Shown piece by piece: positions 55,594-64,000 of a DNA stretch of 64,000 nucleotides. The stretch lies in NCBI RefSeq assembly GCF_037975245.1, contig NC_092577.1, forward strand, positions 19,094,898 through 19,158,897, given 5' to 3'. The translations under genes and the position numbers were made by a program. A model generated the notes under the pieces. That model searched no databases. It saw nothing but the letters and a program-made list of their open reading frames with translations, and was not told the DNA's origin. Source of the stretch: Apostichopus japonicus (lineage: Eukaryota; Echinodermata; Holothuroidea; Aspidochirotida; Stichopodidae). Numbering within the stretch: position 1 is the stretch's first letter; each line of letters starts with the position of its first letter.

Positions 55594-55722
55594 ACATGGA
55601 AGTAGCGAACCGAAGTCCGTAGAACCGGATTTGCGCGAAACAATTACTTCCGGGTCAAGTAGCTGTGCTCGAAAATTTGCTAGTAACGGTCATATATTGA
55701 GGTCAGACTTCCAACTGGTACT

Positions 55723-55915
55723 GCATTGGTGTAAAACGAAGCAAGAACCACTGTACACATTTCTTACTGGCGGAGCTGGTGTAGGAAAATCTCAAGTGTT
55801 AAAAGCTCTGCATAATGCACTTTTGAAATACTATTCTAGCCAGCCTGGAAGTGATCCAGATGATACTCACATTCTTCTAATGGCACCAACAGGAAAAGCA
55901 GCTTAATTGGCAGTA
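55723..55915 (+). pseudogene. Helitron helicase, motif I (Walker A) piece
   Basis: LHWCKTKQEPLYTFLTGGAG and GVGKSQVLKALHNALLKYY carry the Walker A GGAGVGKS near 55769, then HILLMAPTGKAA. This is the Pif1-like helicase of Helitrons, which unwinds the strand during rolling-circle transfer. The frame shifts at 55904 (TAA in one frame, while LIGSTIHSALLIPAGQGF continues in another across the following LINE tail). Confidence 0.88.
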
Positions 55916-55930
55916 CCATTCATAGTGCTT

Positions 55931-56164
55931 ATCTGGGGCTGCCTTTTTTGGACGGTGGTGTGCTGGGGAAGGCTGTTTTGTTTCGCTGCGTGCTGGTCGT
56001 TCCTTTTCTTGTTTTTGAATGTTTCAGTGGGTGGTTCGGTTGTCTCTACAGGTCGGTGGGCGTATGTACTTTTTTTTGGCTCGCTTGACCTGAGTTTCCT
56101 TTGTAAGAATGGGATGGTTTGGTAGTGCCGTTTTGTATCCCGTATGACGGGCCACGTAAAAAGC
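55931..56164 (+). mobile_element. 5'-truncated Tx1-like LINE tail, 234 bp
   Basis: Starts 'atctggggctgccttttttg', matching the last codons of ORF2 in the LINE at 43062-48025, and ends CACGTAAAAAGC. Flanked by a 15-bp duplication CCATTCATAGTGCTT (55916-55930 and 56165-56179). Removing it restores STIHSALLIP of the Helitron helicase. Confidence 0.92.
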
Positions 56165-56179
56165 CCATTCATAGTGCTT

Positions 56180-56603
56180 TACTCATTCCAGCTGGTCAAG
56201 GATTCAATTATAAGCATTAACATCAGACAAGCTGAACTCACTTCGAGTGAAGTTGCGAAATTTGAAAATCATATTTATTGATGAGATATCTATGATTGGT
56301 AATGGAATGCTTACATACATAGATAAATCACGGGTAGTAAGAAAACGTTTGGAGGAGTAAGCATTATTGCTGTTGGTGATCTTTTTCAACTCAAGCCAGT
56401 ATTTCATGGATGGATATTTAATGATCTAATTCATGATTATGGTCCACTAGCATCTAATTTATGGAAAGACCATTTTAGGGCCTTTGAACTGACTGAAATC
56501 ATGAGACAAAAGGATGACCAGAGCTTTGCTAAACTTTTAAACCGACTATCAAGGCAATCAAACAGAAGATGATTTAAAGCTGCTGAACACTACACAGTTT
56601 ACA
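56180..56603 (+). pseudogene. Helitron helicase, Walker B and following motifs
   Basis: Pieces in three frames: LLIPAGQGFNYK, IFIDEISMIGNGMLTYID (Walker B near 56270), IIAVGDLFQLKPVFHGWIF, LTEIMRQKDDQSFAKLL and EDDLKLLNTTQF up to the insertion. Order and spacing match Helitron helicases. Broken by at least three frameshifts. Confidence 0.85.
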
Positions 56604-56943
56604 TTTTTTTCCACTGTATTTACTTACAATACCGTAACACATAATACAAAAGAATCAGCCAAAAGACTTACATAAGAAGCTTACATAAAGAAATCCTAGA
56701 AGTCGTTAAGGTTACACAAATTGTTCTTTTGCTTAGAAATGAAATAGTGCAGGTCAAGTTGGAAGCGAAACTTAAAATCAAATTCGTGCATATGTCGGAT
56801 TTTGTTATCCAACCTACAAGTATAAATGTACTTTTTAGCATGAAAAATTACAAAAGTTCACAGGATTATCTATATCAGCAAAATCACGAAAACAAATGTT
56901 CGTCAATGTGCAATTTTTAATGTTTGAATGTTTTAATGCAATT

Positions 56944-59900
56944 TTAATTCACTGCCTCCCAGAATCGCTCAACGTGACTACAATTATAAAACAAATGTGT
57001 AAGCGTTTCATCGGCATTCTTGCAAAATGAACAAAGTGGAGAATTAACCATTTTCATTTTATAAAGCAAGCTATTTATGCCTAAAATACGATGTACAAAA
57101 CGCAATTGTAAATATGATACTTTGGGGTCATTCACAGCCGTATAAGGCAGTTTACAAATCTTATTCCAAACTATTTTCACTGGAAAATTCATAGCTTACC
57201 ACTTCATAATAGACGACGGGGGCGTGCAGAGACCGGTAATTAGCTTGTGTGCCCATGCACATATTAAAGTTATTTTCACTCATTGGGAGCAAAACAGAAT
57301 GATGGTACCCCCTCCAATAACTAGGAATGGCGTGAATAATCCCAAAGTACGAAGTAAAAGGAAAATTTCTAATATATTTTTTCGCTTGAAACGTGTAATA
57401 TGGAATTACCGAGCCATCATTTTTAATGAAATCTTTCACATAAGTTGTTCAGTGATTTACAAGATTATACTGGAAAATGACTTTCTTGTTAACCAATATA
57501 TGACTGTTGTTTGAAATGATTTTATTACCATAATTACTGTCTGGATGATAAAAATGAAACTCAGCCCAAGCCTCACACACTTCTCTGCCAAAAATATTAC
57601 AAATACAAGAAACTGCCTCCTTATTGAAATTACATTTAAAAAGAAAAGCACCACCGAACTGTTTTAGGTATAAATCAAAAAATATTTCCCACTTTCCTCT
57701 ATGAGGGGCTAAATACCCGCTTTACCCAGCTACAGGTTAGACTTTTAATAAAAGATTCAATATCTGTCATATGAAAGCCACCATTAACTTTCTTATTAAT
57801 AAGGGTGCTCCGTTTAATCTTATAAGGTTTATTGTTCCAAATAAAATTATACAAAATGTTATTAACCTCTTTAATGAAACTAAGAGGAGGATTTGGTAGA
57901 ACACTAAAGAGAAAAACAAGTTGCCAAATGGCCAAACCCCTAATTATAGTTATTTTACCACTTGGTGTTTAAGTCACGTTTTGACCACATCCCAAGTAAC
58001 TGTTTGAACCTGGATAATTTGGGAAGATAATTCAACGAAAAGAAGTCTTCATTCTTTGTAGTAAATGTGACATGAAGATATTTCACAGGACCAAGATTAA
58101 CATTAAAACCATACTCATGAAAATACCAGGGAACCCTTGAAACCATAGCACTCAATGGAAAAAAATTATTTACTGAAATTAACTTTTAAACCTGAAGCGG
58201 CAGAGAAATTATTAAGAATGTTTACAACCTCTACAAGAGAAGCGCGTGAACCATCTAAAAATAAAACAGTATCATCGGCATATTGTGAAATTCTTATTTC
58301 AGAGTTATTAATAGATATACCCTTGCTTGATACGACAGCTTGTTTTAACCATGAATGTGAGAAAATTCTGAACATAAGATAAAGAGGTAAGGACTGAGTG
58401 GACAACCCTGTCTTACACCTCGAGAAATACTGAAATACTGAGAGAGATGACCATTGTTAATAACACAAGATGTGACGTTCCCATAATAACTTCTAACCCA
58501 CCTAATAAAATTTGGACCAAAATTGACGAATTTTAAAAACTTTGATAAAGAAACTCCCAGTCCAAACAATCAGAAGAGTACCTATAATATTGTTGGAATT
58601 ACAATGATCAATGAGGTCTAAAACTAGTCTAATGTTCTCACCAATGAAACGTTCTTTTAAGAATCCAGTTTGCTCATCACTAATAATGTAATTTAAAACA
58701 CGCTTAATACGGGTTGCCAAGCAATTTGGCTCCAATCTTGTAGTCAGTATTTAAAATTGCTTATAGGCCTCCAATTCTTGAAATACTGCAAATATTTTGA
58801 AAGCTTTGGAATCAGAGATTATTGCCCTGCCCTGTTCATCGGCTAAGTGTGTACAACTGAACGCAAAATGAAGAGAATTAACTACAAAGTTACCTAAAAT
58901 GTGGCAAAAATGTACATAAAATTCAACTGATAATCCATCAGAACCGGGGGTTTTATTCTTATGCATGGACCCAATAGCCTCTTTACATTTATTGATGGTA
59001 AAAAGACCCTCGCACAAATAATTCTGATCATCGGTAAGACTTGTGATTAGTACAAACATCATCAAAAAACGAGACAGGAGAAATATCAGGACACTTAGTA
59101 TAAAGTTTACGATAGAAACTAACAGCTTCACTTAAAATATCCTGACAATTTGAAACAATATGACCATCTTCATTGCGAAGCTGTGATATGTTATTTACCT
59201 TCTTATAACGCTCAAGATTAAGAAAATACTGTGAATTTTTCTCACCATATTCACACCATCTAGCCCTAGAGCGAATAACCATGCCCTGAAATTTATAATC
59301 ACATAACATATCCAAAAAATTTCGCACATCTGTTATAATGCTATTTAAACGTTCACATGGGCAGATAGTGATTAAACTTTCCAACCTGGCAATCTCATTT
59401 ACTAGATAGTATTCATATCTGTTACGCTCTTTCGCACGAATGGAAGAATAACGCATACTAAAAGAACGTGCTTCCCAGAGAAGGGAATCGTTCAAAGAGG
59501 AATCACACGAAGCAGTTCTGTTAATAATATCAATAATCGAATCAGAATAGCACAATTCTTCAAAGAGTGAAACATTAAACTTCCAGTAGCCACGGCCCCT
59601 TGGCTCAATCTTACAATTAATAGTAAGAGTAACGCTAGAATGGTCGGACCTAAATATAGAAACAATGTCAGCTGCACTCACAGTTTCAACAATGTGTCTA
59701 GAACACCAAAAGAAATCAAGTCGACAGTGAATAGAATTATCAGAAGAATGCCAGCTGAAAAGCCGGGCGTTAGGATTACGATCACGCCAAACATCAACGA
59801 TAATCAAGATTTTCTGCTATCTGAAGCATAATTTGGCGGGCAACCCTCCAAATTTATCATGAGTTAAATTACCTACAACATTAAAATCACCGCCCCAAAT

Positions 59901-60285
59901 AATCGATGTACAATCAAATCCTGTTAAATGTTGTGCAATATTACTAATATTACATAAACATTAATTACAGTATAAATCTGATCGTAAACATTTAAATCAA
60001 TAATAATATACCTTCCATTTTCATCGACCCTAGATCGTATAATAGCGATATTGAGTTTCGGGTTGAAAAATAAACCAACACCTTTACTGTTATTATCCCC
60101 ATGGGAAAGAAAAAGATTACCACCCCATTCTTTTCACCAAGAGTTCACATCACAAGGAACATAGTGAGTCTCTTGTAGTAAAATAACGTGAAAACGACGG
60201 TTACGCCAAAAAAAAATTACTTTCTTCTATTCATATAGTTACGTAACCCACGAGCATTAAACGAAACAAATTTTACTTTAATCAT
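56944..60285 (-). pseudogene. L1-type ORF2 (endonuclease, RT, C-terminal zinc finger), decayed
   Basis: Starts MIKVKFVSFNARGLRNYMNR. The endonuclease end reads FRSDHSSVTLTI. The middle has RARWCEYGEKNSQYFLNLER. RT: NKTPGSDGLSVEFYVHF, DEQTGFLKERFIGENIRLVL, RGVRQGCPLSPYLFILCSE and ISQYADDTVLFLDGSRASL (YADD). The C-terminus has FVHRILGINSLLYKMKMVNS and CSFCKNADETLTHLFYNCSH (zinc-finger-like). Multiple stops and shifts (near 60230, 59040, 58740, 58560, 57700). Confidence 0.88.
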
Positions 60286-60548
60286 TATGTACTTCTATAC
60301 TAATAGGATAAAGTTTTTTCATTTTGCTGGCCAAAAAATATATAAAGTTACGATAGATACAGTGGTATAAAACAAACAGAAAAAGAATGAGAAAGAAGAG
60401 TTCTAAACACCAAACAGCCATCAGAAAAGGCTGACCTTGAGAGATAGGCAGTCTTGGAGCAGGGGCGGGTCAACGTCGAAAACCAGCAGAGTACTACGAT
60501 TATCAGGAAGATAAATCGGGCCCAAAGCGCTGGAGAAAGTACACGACA

Positions 60549-61334
60549 ACATCCTGGCAATTAGGAGAAGTTAAATGGTTTACCATTTTGATCACGCCAT
60601 TGGCCTGACAAAAAACGCAGTTTAATGCCTTCCGAGTATAATTTGGAAACACGATCACTCCATTTCCGCTTCTCCAGTAAATCAGCATGGGTGAGATCGT
60701 CTGTGATAAAATATTCTTTATCGATGAGCGAGGTTCGCTGCTTCCGTAGAATAGTAAGTTTGTCTTGGAATGTGGTAAGTCGCACCAAAATGTGTGTAGG
60801 TCGTTGCTGGTTAGGGCGGGAAGCACCATCACGATGAGCTCAAAGAACTTCAGCATCTTGAAGGCCGACTGTACAAAACACTCCCTTGGAAATAGCAACA
60901 CAATCCTCACCCTCAGAATGTGGATAACCAACTAAGCGAAGGTTACACTTTCGAGAAAAGCGCTCTTCTTTATTCACAGCTGCCAATAAATTTTCGTTAA
61001 ATTTCTCAAAATTGGAAACTTTAGTTTCCAAGGCAGAGATATGTCGTTGAGTTTTTACATCTTTTGTCTCGAGCACTTCAACTCGGGTGGTAATCAAAGC
61101 CAAAGCTCTATTGAAATCCCGATCGATACGATTCAGGTCATCCTTAATGCGAAGCATGGATTCCTGAATGGACATGCCCAAGTCGTCTACCTGCTCCTGG
61201 TTATGGTCCTCGTCGGAGGAGTTGTATAGGCTATCTCGCCTAACAAAATGTAACGTACGTTGTGAAGGCGTTGTCTGCTGATTCTTGTTTTTAGCCATTT
61301 TAGTTGCTCTTCTAGTACGGGAGGAGGGACTCAT
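60549..61334 (-). pseudogene. L1-type ORF1 (coiled coil plus RRM), frameshifted
   Basis: Starts MSPSSRTRRATKMAKNKNQQ. A heptad-like region (SIQESMLRIKDDLNRIDRDF ... VEVLETKDVKTQRHISALET) predicts a trimeric coiled coil, followed by KEERFSRKCNLRLVGYPHSE, the RRM start of L1 ORF1 proteins. After a frameshift near 60845 the C-terminal part continues (RPTHILVRLTTFQDKLTILR and QWRDQNGKPFNF) to about 60550. This protein binds the element RNA. Not functional here. Confidence 0.8.
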
Positions 61335-61485
61335 GGTGACAAACAGTTGAGGATAGTGAATATGATTATCTCACCAGATATAAGTAGTATGTAGATGTCC
61401 CAATGTCGTTAACAAGAATGAATTCCGCGGAGCCCAAATAACGTGGACCACTCTACTACACCGCCATTTTGAATGACAGTTTACA

Positions 61486-62200
61486 GTTGACAGTGTTCCA
61501 TCAAATGCTATACATCTTTATCAGACAAACCTGAAAGTTAATGCACACAATGATCAAGTTTTCTCCAAAATCAACACTCTGAAATTGAAAGTTACATCAA
61601 AAGATGTTGTCGTAGGTGATATTCCAAAGACAGTCAAAAAATACTGACTTGCATACCGAACAACCCTCAAAAGACAATGGGATTATTCACTGAACTATCC
61701 TTGGGTATTGATCAAAGAGTTCACCTCTGCCTCAATGTTTCACTTGAAGATGGAATGATTAATGGTGCCACTGGTATTATCAAGTATGTAGAGAATGTAC
61801 ATGATATTCACACTATCTGGATCAAATTTGATGAAATTTATGTAGGTAAAGCCTGTCGGCATGCTAAAAAAGAACTGTATAACTCGAAGATTGCTCCATC
61901 ATGGACACCAATATCTCAAGTTGGTCGACAATTTAGAATTGGCCGTAACCAAAATGCACAAGTTATGAGAAAACAATTTTCCATTAGACCAGCAACTGCA
62001 AAGACAGTCCATAGATGTCAAGGAGACACAATGAAAGAGATAGTTCTTGATATATCAGGTGCTAGATCACAATGTCACATCCACTATGTTGCATTCAGTA
62101 GAGTCACTTCCCCGAATGGCTTATACGTACTTCATCTTAACCCTGCAAAGATAAATGTTGATCCGAAACTTGTCAAGGAAGTAAAAGACCTTTGTTCTAC
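61486..62200 (+). pseudogene. Helitron helicase, C-terminal motifs
   Basis: VDSVPSNAIHLYQTNLKVNA with HNDQVFSKINTLKLK, then after a frameshift near 61640-61680 LSLGIDQRVHLCLNVSLEDG, INGATGIIKYVENVH, SIRPATAKTVHRCQGDTMKE and HYVAFSRVTSPNGLYVLHL. HRCQGDT and VAFSRV match helicase motifs V-VI of Pif1-like enzymes. Confidence 0.85.
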
Positions 62201-62229
62201 AAGATTATTGAAGATCAACAGCCAACCAA

Positions 62230-62905
62230 TTGACGGCAACACCACAATCATACATCAAAATACAAGATCATTACGGAAACACATTTCTGATATTGTACTT
62301 GACACCACAATCACATCTGCTGATATTCTACTTTTCACTGAATGCCATTTATCAGAAGCAATAACAAGTGATAAGCTGTACATTGAAGGATTTACACTAT
62401 TCAAAAACATCCCATCTCATGCTCCTCTCTCAAACTCCCCATATGGCACTGTAATCTACACTAAAAATAAGATCACAACATTGTCGGAGCAAACACTGAA
62501 TATAAACAATGTTGAAATGTTGAAAAAACACTTGCCAATGCAGCAATTCCAAGGTGCATTAAATAACTTGTTAGGTCAATGTTGACATGCTCCAAAACAC
62601 ACCAGACAAAAACAGCCTTCTTTGTCTATTAACAAAAACTTTCAACTACAAACAACTCCTACTTACTTTTACAACAGATTATAACTCATGCTTAGATCAT
62701 ATCTACACAAACATTCCTACAAGTAAAATAATTGGTAGTGGAGTTCTTGAGAGCTATTACAGTGCTGTCTATAAGCATATGTGCATCTACTGGTTAGCTA
62801 GCAGTAGTGTTTGCTTATGCAGTCAAATGATCAATGCATCAAACACTGGTCGGATCATAACCAAAGCCTTTATCCAGATTCTCTTCCTCAACACACCTCT
62901 GTAAT
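62230..62905 (+). pseudogene. Helitron C-terminal endonuclease-like domain, decayed
   Basis: After the helicase the frame continues with IIHQNTRSLRKHISDIVLDT, ADILLFTECHLSEAI (Glu in TECHL) and SPYGTVIYTKNKI, then after a shift near 62585 TFTTDYNSCLDHIYTNIPTS. This pattern is an apurinic-type endonuclease/phosphatase fold as found fused to Helentron proteins. The SDH end motif appears lost (ESYYSAVYKHMCIYW). A deletion near 62495-62590 removes part of the core. Confidence 0.75.
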
Positions 62906-64000
62906 AATAAACATAACATTACAATTACATTATTATGATCTGTGTGGTCAGTTATTATCTAGCATCAAATCAAGTATGACCTATGACCTTATGTATAACA
63001 CATAGTTATTTGAAAATGTTCATATTCGGCCCTATGACCTCATTCAAATATATGATATGGTCACTCATGGGACATCTGCATACCAAGTATGTTGAAATAA
63101 TTTCCATCTTGTGGATATCGTGCATACAAATATTCAAGTAAATATAGTAAATATATACAAGCACTTGTCAGTTATCAACCAATAGCAACTTAACAATATT
63201 GCAGAAATCAAATGATGCAATTGCACAGTTATTGCAATTGTAAGATTTGTTTTCACCTGTGACTTCATTAACATTCATGACATGATCACCACAACAATAA
63301 AATTGTTCTACTCATCATAGCTCATCCACCTATAGAGTATGACTAAAAACCCTCATTATCAGTCATCTCCCCCCCCCCTCTTATTTACACCTAAAAATTC
63401 AGACAACTAGCACCATAACAAATTTAAATATTGTGACTTGCAATTGCAGATTTCGTGCAGAGCATCAGCAGATATTGAAAAGATTTTTTTTTTATATAAA
63501 CCTCAAGTGACATAATGTCAATGTTTGTAGGTGAATTTTAAATGTTGACACTTTTTGTATAACAATAGAAACTTAATATACACAAAACACTAGTTATTGT
63601 TAGTGCTCACTGAGTGTTTAATGAAGTCAGTCTTCAAATTCTGTAACTCCACGTTTTAGTGTGAAGCTATAATTTCACTTCAAAATAGGCAAAATTGATT
63701 TTTAAACTTGATTAAAATCGAGTGATTGAAAATCTTTACGTTTCAATTATTCTCTATTCTTTACACAGATGATCACCATAGCCAAGATCAAGGAGATGAG
63801 AGGGAAGTCTCAACCTTTTGAACTGCCATTGAAGTGTGTCGTGCCATCTATGTTGCCACCCACAACCTACACCAAGGATGGTGTGGGGGAAAAAAATGCA
63901 ACACTTATTACTTATTAAAGCAGTGACATTTGACGTATCGAAAACAGAACACGTCAAAGAGAATGCTACTGTTATCCTAAAAAAGTACATTACAAAACCG
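62906..64000. other. Gene-free flank with one exon-like segment
   Basis: No supported gene. At 63768 a good acceptor (TTCTTTACACAG) precedes a plus-strand frame MITIAKIKEMRGKSQPFELP that runs to a stop at about 63919, with no domain I recognise. 'aaatattcaagtaaatatag' type AT-rich words follow the Helitron end, which I could not place exactly. Confidence 0.3.

Larger units (their letters stand above)
51023..55717. mobile_element. 4.7-kb DNA transposon, 17-bp inverted ends, 5-bp duplication
   Basis: Left end CAGTTGGGAGTCTGACC (51023-51039) pairs with right end GGTCAGACTTCCAACTG (55701-55717), 16 of 17 positions. The flanks carry GTACT (51018-51022 and 55718-55722). Removal rejoins the Helitron helicase. 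I recognise no transposase. Inside lie a decayed Copia-type gag (minus), a first-exon-like frame near the right end and a duplicated ~50-bp module at 51406 and 55362. A 5-bp duplication is shared by Transib/RAG-type elements, but these ends do not begin with CAC. The superfamily is unassigned. Confidence 0.75.
56604..61475 (-). mobile_element. L1-clade LINE (minus), near full length, inactive
   Basis: Flanked by ACAGTTTACA (56594-56603 and 61476-61485). On the minus strand the 5' end begins CATTCAAAATGGCGG, then ORF1 (61334-60840 and beyond), ORF2 (60285-56944), and the 3' end closes with a short A run (seven T on plus at 56604). 4,872 bp. Unlike the Tx1-like LINEs it has an A tail and a coiled-coil ORF1. 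Removing it joins TTQFT and VDSVPSNAIHLYQTN of the Helitron exactly in frame. Confidence 0.9.
38330..62905 (+). mobile_element. Helitron (Rep-helicase-endonuclease type), shredded by nested insertions
   Basis: Plus-strand pieces in correct order make up one Helitron: N-terminal Rep part (38339-39100), HUH motif (39105-39365), two-tyrosine motif (about 39569-39784), linker (39702-40237), short link (50941-51022), helicase motif I (55723-55915), Walker B and following motifs (56180-56603), helicase C-terminal motifs (61486-62190) and an endonuclease-like domain (62230-62905). When the four insertions with their duplicated target sites are removed, adjoining pieces become contiguous: two junctions are exactly in frame and one is off by one base. 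The net length is about 4 kb. Several frameshifts and stops make it inactive. The ends are not located exactly. A helicase followed by an apurinic-type endonuclease domain is the Helentron / Helitron-EN layout. Confidence 0.88.

Noticed and set aside
1-64000. tRNA or rRNA genes
   Set aside because: I looked for tRNA cloverleaf-type B boxes and rRNA cores while reading and saw no convincing candidate. A dedicated scan could still find one.

Overview
This is nuclear DNA of an animal, not a bacterium or phage. Genes are split by GT-AG introns, intergenic DNA is AT-rich, and mobile elements dominate: non-LTR retrotransposons of two clades, a Helitron, Gypsy relics and MITEs, plus several satellites. 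The repeat style (AGGTCA-rich repeats, CA-rich tails, frequent 'taggcctag' words) and the transposon families suggest a marine invertebrate, perhaps a deuterostome such as an echinoderm. The species cannot be named from sequence alone.

Left part, 1-19.1 kb. After AGGTCA-rich repeats (1-1.5 kb) lies the one convincing host-type gene, on the minus strand (4604-12574, 5' UTR exon probably ending at 14038). Seven coding exons join in phase at six GT-AG introns and encode about 1,335 residues: a KMT5A-like SET domain, a 20-residue tandem repeat, an acidic segment, two zinc-finger-like motifs, a tyrosine-recombinase-like domain and a C-terminal basic domain. One in-frame TAA (7039-7041) splits the zinc-finger half from the recombinase half. 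A CpG-rich start region with a TCTCGCGA motif lies near 14.1 kb. Exon-like pieces of an unrelated plus-strand gene follow at 14.8-15.5 kb.

Middle part, 19-34.4 kb. This holds a Gypsy C-terminal relic next to a U2 snRNA 5' fragment, a 95-nt hairpin, a 273-bp MITE with a 9-bp target duplication, seven tandem copies of a 197-bp satellite, a decayed Gypsy pol on the minus strand, a ~200-bp satellite carrying TGACGTCA, and a short minisatellite.

Right part, 34.5-63 kb, is a nested set of transposons. A 1.76-kb full-length retrotransposon that encodes only ORF1 lies at 34493-36253. From about 38.3 to 62.9 kb runs one Helitron with an endonuclease domain, broken by four primary insertions whose removal brings the Helitron frame back together: (1) a hairpin MITE with an 8-bp duplication, itself hit by a ~4.9-kb Tx1/L1-like LINE (minus, 13-bp duplication), which in turn holds a second, apparently intact LINE in the opposite direction (43062-48025, 9-bp duplication); (2) a 4.7-kb DNA transposon with 17-bp inverted ends and a 5-bp duplication, carrying a decayed Copia-type gag; (3) a 5'-truncated LINE tail; (4) a 4.9-kb L1-clade LINE (minus, 10-bp duplication). 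The nesting gives a relative age order. The intact LINE (ORF1 389 aa, ORF2 1,130 aa) is the youngest in its stack and the only element that could plausibly still be active.
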